NCBI RefSeq assembly: GCF_000429785.1
Contig: NZ_KE386951.1
Coordinates: 114,209 to 178,208, forward strand
DNA: 64,000 nucleotides
Source of the DNA: Chitinibacter tainanensis DSM 15459
Lineage (GTDB): Bacteria; Pseudomonadota; Gammaproteobacteria; Burkholderiales; Chitinibacteraceae
Direction of reading: 5' to 3'
The notes beneath the pieces are model-generated. The model saw nothing but the letters and a program-made list of their open reading frames with translations, ran no database searches and had not been told where the DNA came from. This document shows positions 7,583 to 16,217 of this stretch, one piece after another (the first letter of the stretch is position 1; each line of letters begins with the position of its first letter). The translations under genes and the position numbers were made by a program.

Positions 7583-9082
7583 TTACCTGCCCGCAGCGGC
7601 GGTCGGGCGTTTGCGCCGCCACAACAGCAAGCCCAGCACCGCCAACACCACATTCGCCGCCGCGGCGCTGGCCAGGATCAGGTCGCGGTTGCTCTTGCCC
7701 AGTCCATCCAGCCAATGCCATTTATGCAAATACGCAAACAGCCAGCCCTCGATGCGATCGGCGTCTTCCACGCGCGTGGAGAAAGTACCGGTGGCCGGCT
7801 CGATATACCAGCTGCTATTGGCCGCATTGTCCAGATCCACCCGATACACCGGCAGGCGTTTCTGGAAAAACCCATACTCGCCGCCAAAGCGCTCGATCAG
7901 CTGCACCTGTTTCACGGGCCCAGCCAGCTCACCACGCTGCACCTGGCGCACCAGCTCGCCCGCATGCACAAGCGCAAGACCCGGCTGCGCCATACCATGT
8001 GCATCCAGATAAATCGGCAAGGCGCTGTTGGACGCGGCTGGCGCATGGTGCTGATGCCCACCCGCCGCCGGCTGAGCATTTTTCGCTGGCTTGGCCCGCT
8101 CTTGCAGCCAATACGCCCGCCCCTGCACATTCACGGCCGTTAAGCTGGCAGTCTGGGCCGGTAGATGATGCAGCTCGGGCAGCACCGCAAGCGGTTTGGG
8201 GTTGGCTGGCACATAGGGTGCGCGCTGCAACCATAAATGCGTCAGCCCTGAAGCGGTGAGCACAATGCCGGCGAAGCCCAGCGCCACGCCCAGGCCACGG
8301 TGCCAGCGGCGTAAAGGTTTTTGCCCGGCCTTGAGCGTGCCTTTTTGCCAGCGCAACACATACATCGCCAGCCCGCCCGCCATGCTGGCCAGCACCAGCA
8401 CCAGCAGCACGGTGATGCCGACGCGTTTAACTGGCTCGCTGGCCCAGCTCCAGGTGTGCAGCAGCGAAAACACTGGCATCAGCGTGCGTTTGGTGCGATC
8501 CGATAGGCTAGCCAGCCGCCGCCCTTCGGTATCGACAAAGGCCACCATGCCATCCGCGCGGGCAAACTCCACCCGCCAGACGGGCAAGATTTTGTTAATC
8601 GCCGGATAGCTGCGGCTAAATTCATACACCGGCGTCAACTGGCGCACCGGGCTGTGCGCATCGCCCACCAGGGCCCGCGCCAAGCGTTCGGCTTCTTGCG
8701 CATCAGCCTGCGGCAATAGGGCGCCGCTGCGCGCATCAAACCACAGCCCCTGCGCTTGCCCCGGCTGCCCAATACGCCAGGCCGGAGTCTCCCCCAGCAT
8801 ACGCAAGCGCACCGATTGAATCGGCCCGGCCGGCAAGGCCAGCTGCGCCAGCGGCACTGGCTGCAAGTCGGCCGGCAAAGCTGCGGCGGGCGGCAAAGGC
8901 CGCACGGTCGGTGTTAGCGCCGACATAATCGGGTGCAAAACACCGGTAAGCCCCCAAGCCAGCACGGCCAAGCCCGCCACCCAGGCCAGCTTGCGGTGCC
9001 AGCGCGTTAGCCAGCCCAGCGCCGAGCCCGCCGCCCGTGGCGGGCGCAGCGCGGCATCCAGCGTCAGATCATCGCGCTTCAT
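7583..9082 (-). CDS. PepSY-associated transmembrane protein
   Basis: 499 residues. Membrane helix near residues 30-50 preceded by RWHRKLAW, a periplasmic PepSY-type region with a WRVEFA segment, further helices around residues 225-245 and 275-295 (the latter preceded by RRWHRGLG), and a final helix near the C-terminus just after a second HKWHWLDG motif. A His-rich patch (GGHQHHAPAA) lies between the domains and could bind metal. Proteins of this family sit beside TonB-dependent receptors and are thought to help reduce or pass on metal from siderophores or other chelates. The start codon overlaps the receptor's stop codon (ATGA, 9079-9082), showing translational coupling. Confidence 0.87.
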   Translation of the reverse strand: MKRDDLTLDAALRPPRAAGSALGWLTRWHRKLAWVAGLAVLAWGLTGVLHPIMSALTPTVRPLPPAAALPADLQPVPLAQLALPAGPIQSVRLRMLGETPAWRIGQPGQAQGLWFDARSGALLPQADAQEAERLARALVGDAHSPVRQLTPVYEFSRSYPAINKILPVWRVEFARADGMVAFVDTEGRRLASLSDRTKRTLMPVFSLLHTWSWASEPVKRVGITVLLVLVLASMAGGLAMYVLRWQKGTLKAGQKPLRRWHRGLGVALGFAGIVLTASGLTHLWLQRAPYVPANPKPLAVLPELHHLPAQTASLTAVNVQGRAYWLQERAKPAKNAQPAAGGHQHHAPAASNSALPIYLDAHGMAQPGLALVHAGELVRQVQRGELAGPVKQVQLIERFGGEYGFFQKRLPVYRVDLDNAANSSWYIEPATGTFSTRVEDADRIEGWLFAYLHKWHWLDGLGKSNRDLILASAAAANVVLAVLGLLLWRRKRPTAAAGR

Positions 9083-11202
9083 TGCCCGCTCCCTTGGCTT
9101 TTGCTACCAAAGGCATAGCTCAGGCCGACAAAGAAGGTGCGCGGCGCGCCCGGGCTGTAACTGTCTTGCGTATTGCCATTGCGCTCGCCAACGCCTTTGT
9201 AGCTGGAAGACGCGATCTCGGCGTAATGCTCGTCAGTCAGATTGAGCGCCTGCGCCCACAGTGTCCAATCTTGCCAGCGATATTCGCCGCGCAGATTAAA
9301 CAGCGTATGCCCGCCGTAGCGCACATTGTTGGCGTTGTTCATCCAGTAGCCGCCCACATAGGCCGTTTCCAGCGCCAGGCGCAGATTGGCATTGGGCTGG
9401 AAAGCCACTTCCAGCGTGCCCTGCCAGCGCGGGGCGGCCGGAATATCTTTGCCGGCGTAGTTTTCCTGCGGCGACGGCTGATATTGCTGATAGATGTGGC
9501 GCGCATACTGGCCCGCCAGACGCGCGCTCCACTGCGCAGTAGCGGCCCAATCCAGCCCCAGCTCTAGCCCTTCATGGCGGGTTTTGCCGGCATTACGCGG
9601 CTCGGATTTACCCGGCACGATGGTGTAGGTCACCAGCTCATCCTGCCCATCTAGCCGATACAGCGCGGCATCGACTTTCAGATTGGCCAGCGCCTGCCAG
9701 CGCGCCCCGAGCTCAAATTGATCAAAAGTGGCCGATTGCAGATTGGGTACAGTGGCGCTGCTAAACAGCGAGCCCACTTCCGGCGGGGTAAAGCCCCGGC
9801 TGTAACCACCGTAAACAAAGAGATTATTCGCCGCTTCCCAGGTCAGGCCCAGCTTAGGCGAAGTGCTGGCAAACGACTGGCTTTGCGAGGCCGCACCCGT
9901 GGTGGCCGAGGGGGTTAGATTATTGGTGAAGTCATACACCACGCGGTCGTAGCGCAGCGCGCCATTGATCGCCCAGCCAGCGCCCAGTGGGTAGCTGGCA
10001 TCGGCAAACACCGCCTGATTGCCGAGATCCACATGGTAATCGCGACGCACACTGCCGGTTTTGTAGCTGAGGTATTTGCCGGTTTTCGGGTCGCGCACGA
10101 TGGATAAATTCACCTCGCGCTGATCATTCGGGCTTTGCTCCAGCAAGCCGCCGACAGTGAGCTTCAAATCGCCCCACTGCTGGCGATGAAAGGCACTCAG
10201 CCCCAGCGAGGTAAAGGTGTTGTCGGTGGTACGGCCGCTCGCCGAGCTAGGGCCAGTATTGAAAATCAGATAGCTCGGCAATTGGTAAGTGCTGTTATCG
10301 CGGTAATACACGGTGGCGCTGCTGAGGCCGCCAGCATTGAGCTCGCCTTCCAGCCCGGTGCTCACGCGCAGCGCCTCAACCTGCCGGGTGGTAAAGGTGT
10401 GGTAGGAATAGCCGGGGCGGGTCTGGTAATCGCTTTCGTTCAGGCTGCCGGGCATATCGGTATCGAGCTTGGAATAGGTCAGTACCGATTTCCAGCGCAG
10501 CTCATCGCTGAGCCAGTGATCCAGCCGCGCGGTCAGGCCGGTTTTATCCATGCTGTTGTAGTCTTGCCAGCTGTCGCCACGCGTGGCTTGATAGCCGGTG
10601 ATACGTATGCCGGTATCACCCCAGGAATTAGATACCCCAAGGTCTGCACGCCGATACCCCTCGCTACTACCTTGCACGGCGGCCTTGGCCGTGAGGTGGG
10701 CGCTGGGCGCTGCCGTGGTGAAATTCACCGCGCCACCCACCGCATTGCTGCCATACAGGCTCGAGGCGGGGCCCTTTACCACTTCAATGCCGTCGCTGCC
10801 GGTGAGGTTTACTTCGTACAGCGCATTGTGGTTGAAAATACCCACCGGGCGAATCGGCACCCCGTCTTCCAGATACTGATACACCGCCGAATAGCTCATC
10901 GGCTGGCGAATCGACATATTGTGCTGCTCATTGCCCAGATCGGTCATGTGCACGCCGGGGATTTTATCCAGCACTTGGCCGATAAAGGTGGGCTTGGTGT
11001 CTGCGATGGTTTTGGCATTCACCTTGCCCACCGCGACGGGGGCTTTGGCTAAAGGCGTGGCTTCACGGGTGGCCGTCACCACGATTTCTTCCAGCGGCGT
11101 TGCCGTGGCTGGAGCTGGCTCGCTGGCCAGGGTAAAAGGGGAACAAGTGGCCAGCACGGCGCAGGCCAGGGGGCGCAAGGCCCAGTTTGGAGTTACAGAC
11201 AT
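9079..11202 (-). CDS. TonB-dependent outer-membrane receptor
   Basis: 707 residues. A signal peptide (CAVLATCSPFTLA) is followed by a TonB box (EEIVVTATRE), a plug domain (IADTKPTFIGQVLDKIPGV, then VVKGPASSLYGSNAVGGAVNF) and a beta-barrel that ends in an aromatic residue region (FFVGLSYAFGSKSQGSGQ). The LYGSNAVGGAVN motif is typical of siderophore/heme/metal receptors. The start at 11202 is chosen over a longer frame because it gives a standard signal peptide with GGAAAT just upstream. Neighbours (DUF2946-like, PepSY, TonB) suggest iron or copper uptake; the ligand cannot be fixed from sequence. No Fur box was recognised by eye. Confidence 0.92.
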   Translation of the reverse strand: MSVTPNWALRPLACAVLATCSPFTLASEPAPATATPLEEIVVTATREATPLAKAPVAVGKVNAKTIADTKPTFIGQVLDKIPGVHMTDLGNEQHNMSIRQPMSYSAVYQYLEDGVPIRPVGIFNHNALYEVNLTGSDGIEVVKGPASSLYGSNAVGGAVNFTTAAPSAHLTAKAAVQGSSEGYRRADLGVSNSWGDTGIRITGYQATRGDSWQDYNSMDKTGLTARLDHWLSDELRWKSVLTYSKLDTDMPGSLNESDYQTRPGYSYHTFTTRQVEALRVSTGLEGELNAGGLSSATVYYRDNSTYQLPSYLIFNTGPSSASGRTTDNTFTSLGLSAFHRQQWGDLKLTVGGLLEQSPNDQREVNLSIVRDPKTGKYLSYKTGSVRRDYHVDLGNQAVFADASYPLGAGWAINGALRYDRVVYDFTNNLTPSATTGAASQSQSFASTSPKLGLTWEAANNLFVYGGYSRGFTPPEVGSLFSSATVPNLQSATFDQFELGARWQALANLKVDAALYRLDGQDELVTYTIVPGKSEPRNAGKTRHEGLELGLDWAATAQWSARLAGQYARHIYQQYQPSPQENYAGKDIPAAPRWQGTLEVAFQPNANLRLALETAYVGGYWMNNANNVRYGGHTLFNLRGEYRWQDWTLWAQALNLTDEHYAEIASSSYKGVGERNGNTQDSYSPGAPRTFFVGLSYAFGSKSQGSGQ

Positions 11203-11305
11203 ACGATTTCCTATCCATCTGGCGCACGCACGGCAGACAGATTCAAGCCCCGCGCACAGCGGAGCCATGAATAAAGTGCAGCACGCTCAGTGCTGCGCGA
11301 ACAGA

Positions 11306-11701
11306 TCAGTAGGAAATCAGCGGGGGGCCACGCGGCGGTGGCGGGATCGCGCGCGTGAGCGGCGAGCGATGGCTGAGCGCTAGGCTCGCCACCGGCAGGG
11401 TCGGCGCTGGCACCAGCGCCAGGAGAGTCAGCGCCGGCGGTGGCGCCAGTGCATGCAGGCTGGCCACCGAGCACAGCGCACATTTCACCAGAATTTTGGC
11501 TTCGCCTGCCCCGCCCTGCGCCGGACTACCATCACCCTGCATGGCCGTGGGTTGCGGGCCAGTACCACACCAGGCCAGCGGCACACCCGCATCCATCGCC
11601 GCAGCATGCGCGAACGGCAGCAGCAATTGCGCCAGCATGGCCAGTAAAGCCAAGGCATGGGCAAAGCGCCAACGAGGATGGAAAACAGTCAGGGCTGACA
11701 C
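11306..11701 (-). CDS. DUF2946-like small membrane/periplasmic protein
   Basis: About 131 residues: an N-terminal hydrophobic segment (ALALLAMLAQLLLPFAHA), a short periplasmic part with a CALC motif (VKCALCSVASLHA) and a Pro-rich tail. This is the pattern of DUF2946 proteins, which often precede TonB-dependent receptors for copper or other metals. It is the first gene of the receptor operon, 103 bp before the receptor start. The GTG at 11701 gives a normal signal-like N-terminus but has no clear ribosome-binding site. The frame stays open upstream into the divergent sulP gene, so the start is uncertain. Confidence 0.6.
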   Translation of the reverse strand: MSALTVFHPRWRFAHALALLAMLAQLLLPFAHAAAMDAGVPLAWCGTGPQPTAMQGDGSPAQGGAGEAKILVKCALCSVASLHALAPPPALTLLALVPAPTLPVASLALSHRSPLTRAIPPPPRGPPLISY

Positions 11702-11857
11702 GGGTGAGCAATATGCAAAATCAATGTGCCGGCGATCATAGCGTAAATATTCACGCCAAACCTTTCGCCAAACCAACAGCGGTATCTGGCCCACATTTTC
11801 CCCGCGCCGGGCCACCGCAGCGGCTAGACTGAAACCATCATCAGCTAAGGAAGCGCA

Positions 11858-13615
11858 ATGCCTCGCCCGCGTTTCGAGCGCCCTTCGTGGCGGCAACTCT
11901 GGCAAAGCAGCAGCCTCGCTCAAATCCGCCGGGCCTACTGGCTGCAGGATGCCATGGCGGGCCTCAGTGTCTGCGTGGTGCTGATTCCGGCCTGTGTGGC
12001 CTACGCCGATCTGGCCGGTATGCCCGCGCAAAGCGGGCTGTATACCGCCCTGGCCGGCATGCTGGTGTATGCGCTCTTAGGTAGCTCGCGCTTGGTGATC
12101 GTCGGGCCGGATGCCGCGATTGCCCTCTTGGTCACCGCCGCAATAGCCCCGCTGGCGCAGGGCAACCCCGCTGAATATGTGCGTCTGGCAGCCGAGCTGG
12201 CGCTACTGGTGGGGCTCTTGATGCTGATCGCCGCCAAGGCCCGCTTGGGCGCCATGGCCGATCTGTTATCCAAGCCGGTGCTACTGGGCTTTATGAATGG
12301 CGCAGCCTGTATTCTGATCGCCAGCCAGCTGGGCAAACTCACCGGCCTTAGCCTCACCGAAGACGCGTTTTTCCCCCGCGTAGCGCAATGGGTGCAGCTG
12401 CTGCCCACAGCCCAAGACACCACGGTGATTGTGGGCCTGATCTCGATGGCTTTGCTGCTGCTCTTGCGGCTGGTGGTGCCCGGCGTACCTGGCGCGATTG
12501 TGTTGTTTGCGCTGGCGATCCCCACCGCTTATTTTTTGCGGCTGGGCGAACACGGCGTGGCACTGCTGGGGCGGCTGCCGCAAGGTTTGCCCGCGCTGGT
12601 GCTGCCGTTTACCAGCCTACAGGAAATCGCCCAGCTCTTACCCGCCGCGGCCGGGATTGCGCTGCTGGCTATGCCCGAAGGCATCTTGCTAGCCCGCGCG
12701 TTTGCGCGCAAACACCACGACGACATCAACCCCAATCGCGAATTACTGGCGCTGGGCTTGGCCAATATGGCCGCCGCCTGCGCGCAGGGCTTTGCGCTGG
12801 GTGCCAGCCAATCGCGCACGGCGATTAACGATGCGGCCGGCGGGCGCTCGGTGTTGTCCGGGCTGGTAGCGGCCGGCTGTTTGCTGCTGTTTTTGCTGCT
12901 GTTGTCCGATAGCCTGCGTTATTTACCGGTGTGTAGTTTGTCGGCACTGCTGATTGTGGCGGGGCTGAATCTGATTGATGTAGCCAGCTGGCGTGAAATG
13001 TATCGGCTCGATCGCACCGCCGCCCTGTTCTCGCTAATCACCACCGCCGGGGTGCTGATTGTGGGGGTATTGCCCGGCATCATAGTTGGTATCTTGCTTT
13101 CGCTGGCATACCTCATTCAATTCATGGCCCGCCCCTTTGATGCGGTGCTGTGTTCGGTGTCTGGGCGCAAAGGGTTTCATGACGTCACCGAGGCGGAGCT
13201 AACGGGCGAATCGCGCTATCTGCAGGGGCTGTTGGTGTATCGCTTTTATGCGCCACTGCTGTTTGCCAACGGGGGGTTTTTTGTTGAGCGCATTAGTGCG
13301 CTAGTGGCGGCCGATGGCGATACGCGCTGGGTGCTGATTGATGCGCAAGCGATTACCTTTCTGGATGTCACCGCCGCCGAGCAATTGCTCACCCTTAATC
13401 GCCTGCTGGAAGAGGCCGAAATCGACCTTAAATTTGCCCGTTGCAACCGCCCACTACGCGAAGCACTGGATCGCTACGGCGTCACCGCGGCAATTGGCGC
13501 CGATAGTTTTTACAGCCATGTGCACGATGCGCTGGCTGACTACCGCAGCCTGTATCCCGATGTAACCCACGAGCCGGTGAGCCTGTGGGATGGCGTCGAG
13601 CGGCGGCGTAGCTGA
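11858..13615 (+). CDS. SulP/SLC26-family anion transporter with STAS domain
   Basis: 585 residues. The membrane domain (about residues 20-410) begins with the SulP signature region (DAMAGLSVCVVLIPACVAYADLAG broken across residues 25-50) and has about 10-12 helices. A C-terminal STAS domain (about 435-560) contains the conserved ITFLDVTAAEQL segment. Such proteins move sulfate, bicarbonate, fumarate or related anions across the inner membrane; the substrate cannot be assigned here. The start has AAGGAAG 6 bp upstream. It is divergent from the metal-uptake operon. Confidence 0.9.
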   Translation: MPRPRFERPSWRQLWQSSSLAQIRRAYWLQDAMAGLSVCVVLIPACVAYADLAGMPAQSGLYTALAGMLVYALLGSSRLVIVGPDAAIALLVTAAIAPLAQGNPAEYVRLAAELALLVGLLMLIAAKARLGAMADLLSKPVLLGFMNGAACILIASQLGKLTGLSLTEDAFFPRVAQWVQLLPTAQDTTVIVGLISMALLLLLRLVVPGVPGAIVLFALAIPTAYFLRLGEHGVALLGRLPQGLPALVLPFTSLQEIAQLLPAAAGIALLAMPEGILLARAFARKHHDDINPNRELLALGLANMAAACAQGFALGASQSRTAINDAAGGRSVLSGLVAAGCLLLFLLLLSDSLRYLPVCSLSALLIVAGLNLIDVASWREMYRLDRTAALFSLITTAGVLIVGVLPGIIVGILLSLAYLIQFMARPFDAVLCSVSGRKGFHDVTEAELTGESRYLQGLLVYRFYAPLLFANGGFFVERISALVAADGDTRWVLIDAQAITFLDVTAAEQLLTLNRLLEEAEIDLKFARCNRPLREALDRYGVTAAIGADSFYSHVHDALADYRSLYPDVTHEPVSLWDGVERRRS

Positions 13616-13743
13616 CACGCCACTCAAACAGTAATTCCTTATTTACAACAGTGACTTGGATTATTTAGCTAAGCAGCAGCATCGGCCTACAATCATCCCG
13701 TTTCTGACCAAAAAAGCAAAATACATGTTGGCAGAAATCACTA

Positions 13744-13762
13744 CGCCGTCAGTTTCACGGCG
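13744..13762. promoter_or_regulatory. Small hairpin in the chitinase leader
   Basis: CGCCGT (13744-13749) pairs with ACGGCG (13757-13762) across a 7-base loop, about 30 bp before the chitinase start. A ribosome-binding site (GGAGAAG) follows it. It could be a leader structure or a protein-binding site; the sequence alone does not decide. Confidence 0.35.
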
Positions 13763-13793
13763 GCGTGTTAATTAAACAGGATGGAGAAGACCT

Positions 13794-15617
13794 ATGCACT
13801 CACGCATTACCGCTCTGCTGGCGGGGCTGTTGCTCGCCGCCAGTGTTCACGCGGCCAGCTGGCAGGAAGGCACCAGCTACAGCGCCGGCACCGTCGTGGA
13901 TTACAACGGCAAAACCTACACCGCACTGGTAAGCCACACCGCCTACGCCGGCGCGGGCTGGAATCCGGCCAGTACACCAACGCTGTGGAAGGAAGGTGGC
14001 AGTAGCACGACCCCTGCCACACCAGTACCAACCCCGACGCCTACCGCCACACCAAACCTACCTACACCAACACCAATGCCAACCCCTGTTGGCGATTGGG
14101 CCTGTGAAATTGGCGCTACCCCACCGCCAACTGGCTACTGCGTAATCTGGTATACCCCAAAACCTAAACCTACCACGGCCCCGAGCGCACCAAGCTGGGA
14201 TAAAACCGCCGTTTACACCGGCGGTAGCCGAGTGCTGTATAACGGCGCGCTTTACGAGGCCAAATGGTGGACGCAAGGCGATGTGCCAGGCGGCGCGGAA
14301 TGGGGGCCATGGAAATTGGTGAGTGCAGCTACAGCAACACCATACGTTTCACCAAGCCCGACGCCATGGGTATCGCCAAGCCCCACGCCGATCGTGACAT
14401 TAACACCATGCCCAATGCCGACCCCACCGCTCCCGTCGCCCGACTATATTGCGGAACCCGTGTATGACGCCGCGGGTTCCTGCGTGATCGCGTGGAAACT
14501 GAAGCCAAGAAACACACCAACCCCAGAAGTGCCCCCAACCCCGACGCCCGTGGTAACCACGAGCCCAACGCCAACCCCAAGCAACTCGCCAGCCCCCGCG
14601 AACGACAAACTGCTGGTCGGTTATCTGCACGCTAGCTTTGCCAATGGCTCGGGCTATATCCGCATGAATGATGTGTCGGATAAATGGGACTTTATCAATC
14701 TGTCGTTTGCAGAGCCGACCTCATCCACCAGTGGTGAAGTGGCATTCAAGCTCTGCCCATCGACCGAATGCCCGAATGTCGAATCAGAAGCCGACTTTAT
14801 TGCCGCGATTAAGGCCAAACAGGCCAAAGGCAAAAAAGTGCAGATTTCGATTGGCGGCGCTAACGGTCAGGTTCGCCTCGAAACCACCGCCGCCAAAGAT
14901 GCCTTTGTGCGCTCGGTGGCGGCCATCATCGATAAATATGGCCTCGATGGCCTGGATGTCGATTTTGAAGGGCATTCATTGCAGCTCAATGCCGGCGACA
15001 ATGATGTGGCTAACCCGAAAGCACCGGTGATTGTGAATCTGATTGCCGCGCTGAAAGAGCTGAAAGCCAAATACGGCAGCAAATTCACGCTGACCATGGC
15101 GCCAGAGACGTTCTTTGTGCAATTGGGCTATAGCTTCTACGGCGGCACTTGCTCGGGTTGCGATACCCGCGCCGGGGCTTACCTGCCGGTGATCTATGCG
15201 CTGCGCAATGATCTGACGCTGTTACACGTGCAGGATTACAACTCCGGCCCGATCACCGGTCTGGATGGCGTGTATCACACCATGGGCAATGCCGATTTCC
15301 ACGTGGCGATGACCGATATGCTGCTAAAAGGCTTTAAAGTTGCAGGCACCAACTTTATATTCCCTGCGCTACGCCCAGATCAAATCGCCATCGGCCTGCC
15401 AGCCAACGCCAATGCCGGCGGCGGCTTTACCACCGTGGGCGATGTGCACACTGCGCTCGATTGCCTGATGAAAGGCACAAGCTGCGGCAGCTACAAACCG
15501 GGCACCACATACCCGGGCCTGCGTGGTTTGATGACGTGGTCGATCAACTGGGACAAATTCAATAATTTTGAATTTAGCACCCAGCACCGCGCTTATTTCG
15601 ACAAACTGCCTAAATAA
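13794..15617 (+). CDS. Secreted GH18 chitinase with two CBM5/12 modules
   Basis: 607 residues. Signal peptide (LLAGLLLAASVHA), a chitin-binding CBM5/12 module directly after it (residues about 22-66: WQEGTSYSAGTVV, YTALVSHTAYAG, LWKEG), a Thr/Pro linker, a second such module (about 132-178: WDKTAVYTGGSRVLYNG, ending WGPWKLV), another Thr/Pro/Ser linker, then a GH18 catalytic domain (about 270-605). The catalytic motif is Asp385, Asp388, Asp390 and Glu392 (DGLDVDFE); Glu392 is the proton donor. The domain resembles ChiD-type chitinases. Two Cys-containing mini-modules sit in the linkers (DWACEIG...GYCVIW and DYIAEP...GSCVIAW). It should hydrolyse chitin outside the cell and feed oligosaccharides to transporters. 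GGAGAAG precedes the start. Confidence 0.95.
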   Translation: MHSRITALLAGLLLAASVHAASWQEGTSYSAGTVVDYNGKTYTALVSHTAYAGAGWNPASTPTLWKEGGSSTTPATPVPTPTPTATPNLPTPTPMPTPVGDWACEIGATPPPTGYCVIWYTPKPKPTTAPSAPSWDKTAVYTGGSRVLYNGALYEAKWWTQGDVPGGAEWGPWKLVSAATATPYVSPSPTPWVSPSPTPIVTLTPCPMPTPPLPSPDYIAEPVYDAAGSCVIAWKLKPRNTPTPEVPPTPTPVVTTSPTPTPSNSPAPANDKLLVGYLHASFANGSGYIRMNDVSDKWDFINLSFAEPTSSTSGEVAFKLCPSTECPNVESEADFIAAIKAKQAKGKKVQISIGGANGQVRLETTAAKDAFVRSVAAIIDKYGLDGLDVDFEGHSLQLNAGDNDVANPKAPVIVNLIAALKELKAKYGSKFTLTMAPETFFVQLGYSFYGGTCSGCDTRAGAYLPVIYALRNDLTLLHVQDYNSGPITGLDGVYHTMGNADFHVAMTDMLLKGFKVAGTNFIFPALRPDQIAIGLPANANAGGGFTTVGDVHTALDCLMKGTSCGSYKPGTTYPGLRGLMTWSINWDKFNNFEFSTQHRAYFDKLPK

Positions 15618-15636
15618 GCCGTATTAAGCCCTGACA

Positions 15637-15662
15637 ACGCCCCGACCTCGGGGCGTTTTTTA
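15637..15662 (+). terminator. Rho-independent terminator of the chitinase gene
   Basis: ACGCCCCGA (15637-15645) pairs with TCGGGGCGT (15648-15656), followed by a T-run to 15662. It lies 20 bp after the chitinase stop codon and just before the 3' end of the convergent efflux gene. Confidence 0.9.
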
Positions 15663-15665
15663 TTT

Positions 15666-16115
15666 TCAGGCGGGCCGCAGGCGGCGGAAATACTGCAGGC
15701 GGAGCGTGTCGTAAGCCCAGTTATACAAATAGGTGTAGGGCAGAAAAAACAGGAAAAAGCCAATATCCAAAGCCAGCGCCTGCCAGAGGCTGAGCTGTAG
15801 CCACCACATCGTCAGCGGCACGGCCAGCATGATAAAGCCGCCTTCGAACAGCAGCGCGTGTAGCGTGCGAATTTTGGCTGTGCGCTGCCAACCCTGCCGG
15901 CGCTCCAGTTTTTCAAAACCGTAATTAAAAATGGCATTCCACAGCATGGCGCAGCTGGCCAAAATCACCGCCAGCACCCCCACATGCGCCAGGCTAGCCC
16001 CCAGCAACCAAGCGGCAATCGGCGTCACCAGCAGCACACCGCCAACTTCAAAGAGCACCGCATGCAACACCCGCTCGGGCCAGGTTTTGGTGGGTAATTG
16101 GGCTAAATCAGGCAT
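15666..16115 (-). CDS. PACE-family biocide/multidrug efflux transporter (AceI-like)
   Basis: 149 residues with four membrane helices arranged as two bacterial-transmembrane-pair repeats. The first repeat has ERVLHAVLFE and WNAIFNYGFEK, the second IRTLHALLFEGG and PYTYLYNWAYD, which are the family's landmark motifs. The conserved Glu in the first helix (FEVGG) corresponds to the residue needed for proton coupling in AceI. Family members export chlorhexidine and other synthetic biocides and also short-chain diamines; the natural substrate here is unknown. It is divergent from a LysR regulator, the same arrangement as aceI/aceR. Confidence 0.9.
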   Translation of the reverse strand: MPDLAQLPTKTWPERVLHAVLFEVGGVLLVTPIAAWLLGASLAHVGVLAVILASCAMLWNAIFNYGFEKLERRQGWQRTAKIRTLHALLFEGGFIMLAVPLTMWWLQLSLWQALALDIGFFLFFLPYTYLYNWAYDTLRLQYFRRLRPA

Positions 16116-16187
16116 GGCACATCCTCTGTAGTAAGGTGATTCGCCCAGATTATCCGCAGAAAAACCGATAGAATAAAATCAGTTACC

Positions 16188-16202
16188 ATCGGCTTTACCG
16201 AT
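16188..16202. promoter_or_regulatory. Probable LysR operator between efflux gene and regulator
   Basis: ATCGG (16188-16192) and CCGAT (16198-16202) form an inverted repeat with a 5-base spacer, the size and symmetry of a LysR-family recognition box. A further CCGATAGA half-site lies at 16165-16172. The site is in the 102-bp region between the divergent genes, so it could control both. Confidence 0.55.
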
Positions 16203-16217
16203 AGATAGGGTGTGTTT

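Noticed and set aside
7163-8143. Long plus-strand open frame of 326 codons opposite the tonB and PepSY genes
   Set aside because: Antisense shadow in GC-rich DNA; the minus-strand proteins have clear domains.
10135-11052. Plus-strand frame of 305 codons opposite the receptor gene
   Set aside because: Shadow of the TonB-dependent receptor, which has signal peptide, TonB box and plug.
14040-14590. Short direct repeats in the chitinase gene as a possible CRISPR or tandem-repeat array
   Set aside because: They encode Thr/Pro/Ser linkers in frame, with no regular spacers.
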